Shown here: in pieces, positions 31,786 to 33,358 of the stretch
Layout of the letters: each line of letters begins with the position of its first letter
Numbering within the stretch: position 1 is the first letter of the stretch
DNA from: Gammaproteobacteria bacterium
GTDB taxonomy: Bacteria > Pseudomonadota > Gammaproteobacteria > UBA6429 > Thiohalophilaceae
NCBI GenBank assembly: GCA_024275915.1
Contig: JAJRYG010000082.1
Location: 1-33,358 of the forward strand
Direction: 5' to 3'
Length of the DNA: 33,358 nt
Position numbers and translations under genes: made by a program
The notes under the pieces: generated by a model
What the model was told of the DNA's origin: nothing
Seen by the model: only the letters and a program-made list of their open reading frames with translations
Database searches by the model: none

Positions 31786-33174
31786 ATGACCCCAGTCATG
31801 CAGTTGAAACGTAAACAGGATCTGCTCGATGTCGAGGAGCAACAAGCCGCGCGTTTTCAGGTTTATACCGAGCGTCATTTCGACAAGATCGAAGCCCTCA
31901 ATAACCTTTCCAGTGAACAACGTTTCGAAATGCGTGTCGTGGCCAATGTCCTGCCTTTCCGGATCAACCAGTATGTCATCGATGAACTGATCGACTGGAG
32001 TAACGTTCCCCAGGATCCCATGTTTCAGCTGACCTTTCCGCAAAAGGGCATGCTGGCCGAAGAAGACTTCGACAAAATGGCGGCAACATTGAAAAGTGGG
32101 GCCGACAAGAAGGAAATCCAGCGTGTTGCTAACGAAATTCGTCAGCGTCTGAACCCGCATCCTGCGGGACAGCAGTTATTGAATGTTCCGGTACTCGATG
32201 AAGAAACCCTGGATGGCGTACAGCACAAGTACCAGGAAACCGTGCTGTTTTTCCCCAGCCAGGGTCAGGTCTGTCACAGTTACTGCACCTTCTGTTTTCG
32301 CTGGGCCCAGTTCATCGGTGACAAGGAACTGCGTTTTTCTGCCAAGGAGGCCGACCAGCTGCATCGTTATCTTGTCGAGCATAAAAGTATCAGTGATCTG
32401 TTGTTGACCGGTGGTGATCCCATGGTGATGAAAACCCGCCATCTGATCGCCTATCTGGAACCCCTGTTACAACCGGAATTCGATCATGTCCAGACCATTC
32501 GAATTGGTACCAAGTCATTGACCTTCTGGCCTCAGCGCTACGTGACCGATGAAGATGCCGATGAACTCATTGACCTGTTTGCCCGTCTGGTCGCAGCCGG
32601 CAAGCATGTGGCCCTGATGGCGCACTTCAATCACTGGCGTGAAATGGATACGGACATGGCACGTTCTGCGATACAGCGCATCAAGGATGCCGGTGTAACC
32701 ATCCGTACCCAGGCTCCCTTGCTGAACCACATCAACAATGATGGTGATGTCTGGGCAAAGATGTGGCGCATGCAGGTCAAGCTGGGCCTGATCCCTTATT
32801 ACATGTTTGTCGAGCGTGATACCGGTGCCAAGCGTTATTTCGAAATACCACTGGTACGCGCCTGGGAAGTCTATCGAACCGCCATGCAGCAGGTTTCCGG
32901 ACTGGGGCGTACCGCACGGGGGCCTTCCATGAGTGCCGGACCCGGCAAGGTCGAGATACAGGGGATCAGCGAGATCAATGGCGAGAAAGTCTTTGTCTTG
33001 CGTTTTATCCAGGCACGCAACCCGGACTGGGTACAACGGCCGTTTTTTGCCCGCTTCGATGAAAAGGCGACCTGGCTGGAACAGCTGCAACCCGCCTTTG
33101 GCGAGGAAAAATTCTTCTTCCAGGATGAATATGACGACATGTGCAAGGGAAAGCTGAACCCGCGCACGAGCTGA
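31786..33174 (+). CDS. KamA-family radical SAM protein (lysine 2,3-aminomutase-like)
   Basis: 462 residues. The radical SAM motif CHSYCTFC has cysteines at 163, 167 and 170 (C-x3-C-x2-C), followed by LLLTGGDPMVM. The likely PLP lysine is Lys388 in SMSAGPGKVEI. Standard lysine 2,3-aminomutase has PGGGGK with a preceding aspartate that binds the substrate amino group. Here that aspartate is absent (MSAGPGK), and the N-terminal extension of about 130 residues is longer than in EpmB. So it may act on another substrate. No ablB acetyltransferase lies beside it. TGGAG precedes the ATG by 9 nt. Confidence 0.85.
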   Translation: MTPVMQLKRKQDLLDVEEQQAARFQVYTERHFDKIEALNNLSSEQRFEMRVVANVLPFRINQYVIDELIDWSNVPQDPMFQLTFPQKGMLAEEDFDKMAATLKSGADKKEIQRVANEIRQRLNPHPAGQQLLNVPVLDEETLDGVQHKYQETVLFFPSQGQVCHSYCTFCFRWAQFIGDKELRFSAKEADQLHRYLVEHKSISDLLLTGGDPMVMKTRHLIAYLEPLLQPEFDHVQTIRIGTKSLTFWPQRYVTDEDADELIDLFARLVAAGKHVALMAHFNHWREMDTDMARSAIQRIKDAGVTIRTQAPLLNHINNDGDVWAKMWRMQVKLGLIPYYMFVERDTGAKRYFEIPLVRAWEVYRTAMQQVSGLGRTARGPSMSAGPGKVEIQGISEINGEKVFVLRFIQARNPDWVQRPFFARFDEKATWLEQLQPAFGEEKFFFQDEYDDMCKGKLNPRTS

Positions 33175-33305
33175 AATCGCAGTTCGACATGTTAAATAGC
33201 TGTTCCAATGCAAGCTCGACAGCCACAGTCGCTCCGGGGATCCTGCCCCTCGCGAAAAGGCGCGTCTTACGCATCAACAGACACAGTGATATGTAGTAGT
33301 TCAGA

Positions 33306-33353
33306 CTTGATCTGACAGTTACCGGTTTTTCCGGGGGCGACTGTCAGGTCAAG
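33306..33353. repeat. Long inverted repeat near right edge
   Basis: Arms CTTGATCTGACAGT (33306-33319) and ACTGTCAGGTCAAG (33340-33353) pair at 13 of 14 positions around a 20-nt centre. It could be a terminator or the edge of an insertion sequence continuing past the window; the window stops too soon to tell. Confidence 0.5.
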
Positions 33354-33358
33354 CTCAG

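Overview
The window looks like chromosome from a gammaproteobacterial sulfur oxidiser. The main evidence is a complete reverse-type dissimilatory sulfite reductase cluster on the minus strand, in the order dsrA-B-E-F-H-C-M-K-L-J-O-P-N (11786 down to the left edge). This is the gene order known from Allochromatium vinosum. dsrEFH and dsrL mark the oxidative (sulfur-oxidising) form, and dsrD, typical of sulfate reducers, is absent. The window does not show whether the host is a phototroph, a free-living chemotroph or a symbiont.

Layout. 1-11786 (minus): the dsr operon, cut by the window edge inside dsrN. 11787-12305: a long gene-free divergent region. 12306-14174 (plus): a TauD-type 2-oxoglutarate oxygenase, a 63-residue unknown, and an orphan Cas6/Cmx6-like RAMP protein with no CRISPR array in the window. 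14592-15447 (plus): a DsrC/TusE paralogue with no cysteine at all, a structured 169-bp repeat, and a 69-residue unknown with a strong terminator. 15595-20886: mostly accessory genes on both strands, namely a PKHD-type hydroxylase, a 111-residue unknown, a glutathione S-transferase, a GNAT acetyltransferase, a rhodanese, a prolyl-4-hydroxylase-like oxygenase, and a 348-residue conserved protein. 21053-23373: a 182-residue unknown, a 65-residue unknown, a pseudogene with two in-frame stops, and a Sel1-repeat protein. 23736-28110 (plus): a MoxR ATPase and a VWA/metallopeptidase-like partner, then dsrS, an unknown and a glutaredoxin. 28686-30946: egtB-egtD. 31786-33174: a KamA-family radical SAM enzyme.

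How the genes fit together. Known family biology gives this route: sulfur is passed as persulfide through DsrEFH to DsrC. DsrAB then oxidises it to sulfite, with DsrL linking the reaction to NAD(P)+. The DsrMKJOP membrane complex handles electrons and the DsrC trisulfide/disulfide cycle, and DsrN amidates sirohaem. Around this core lie further sulfur or thiol genes: dsrS (separated from the main operon), rhodanese, glutaredoxin, glutathione S-transferase, the cysteine-free DsrC paralogue and the ergothioneine genes. The window therefore reads as a sulfur-metabolism neighbourhood.

Intergenic DNA carries at least three repeat classes: a 168-169 bp element with terminal inverted repeats and three conserved hairpins (two copies, one hairpin covarying); a roughly 130-bp element with terminal inverted repeats (two copies); and a cluster of short CCCTCTCCC/GGGAGAGGG palindromes. 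I saw no tRNA, rRNA, CRISPR array or intact transposase. The most unusual features are the orphan Cas6-like gene close to the dsr operon, the cysteine-free DsrC paralogue, and the covarying structured repeats.
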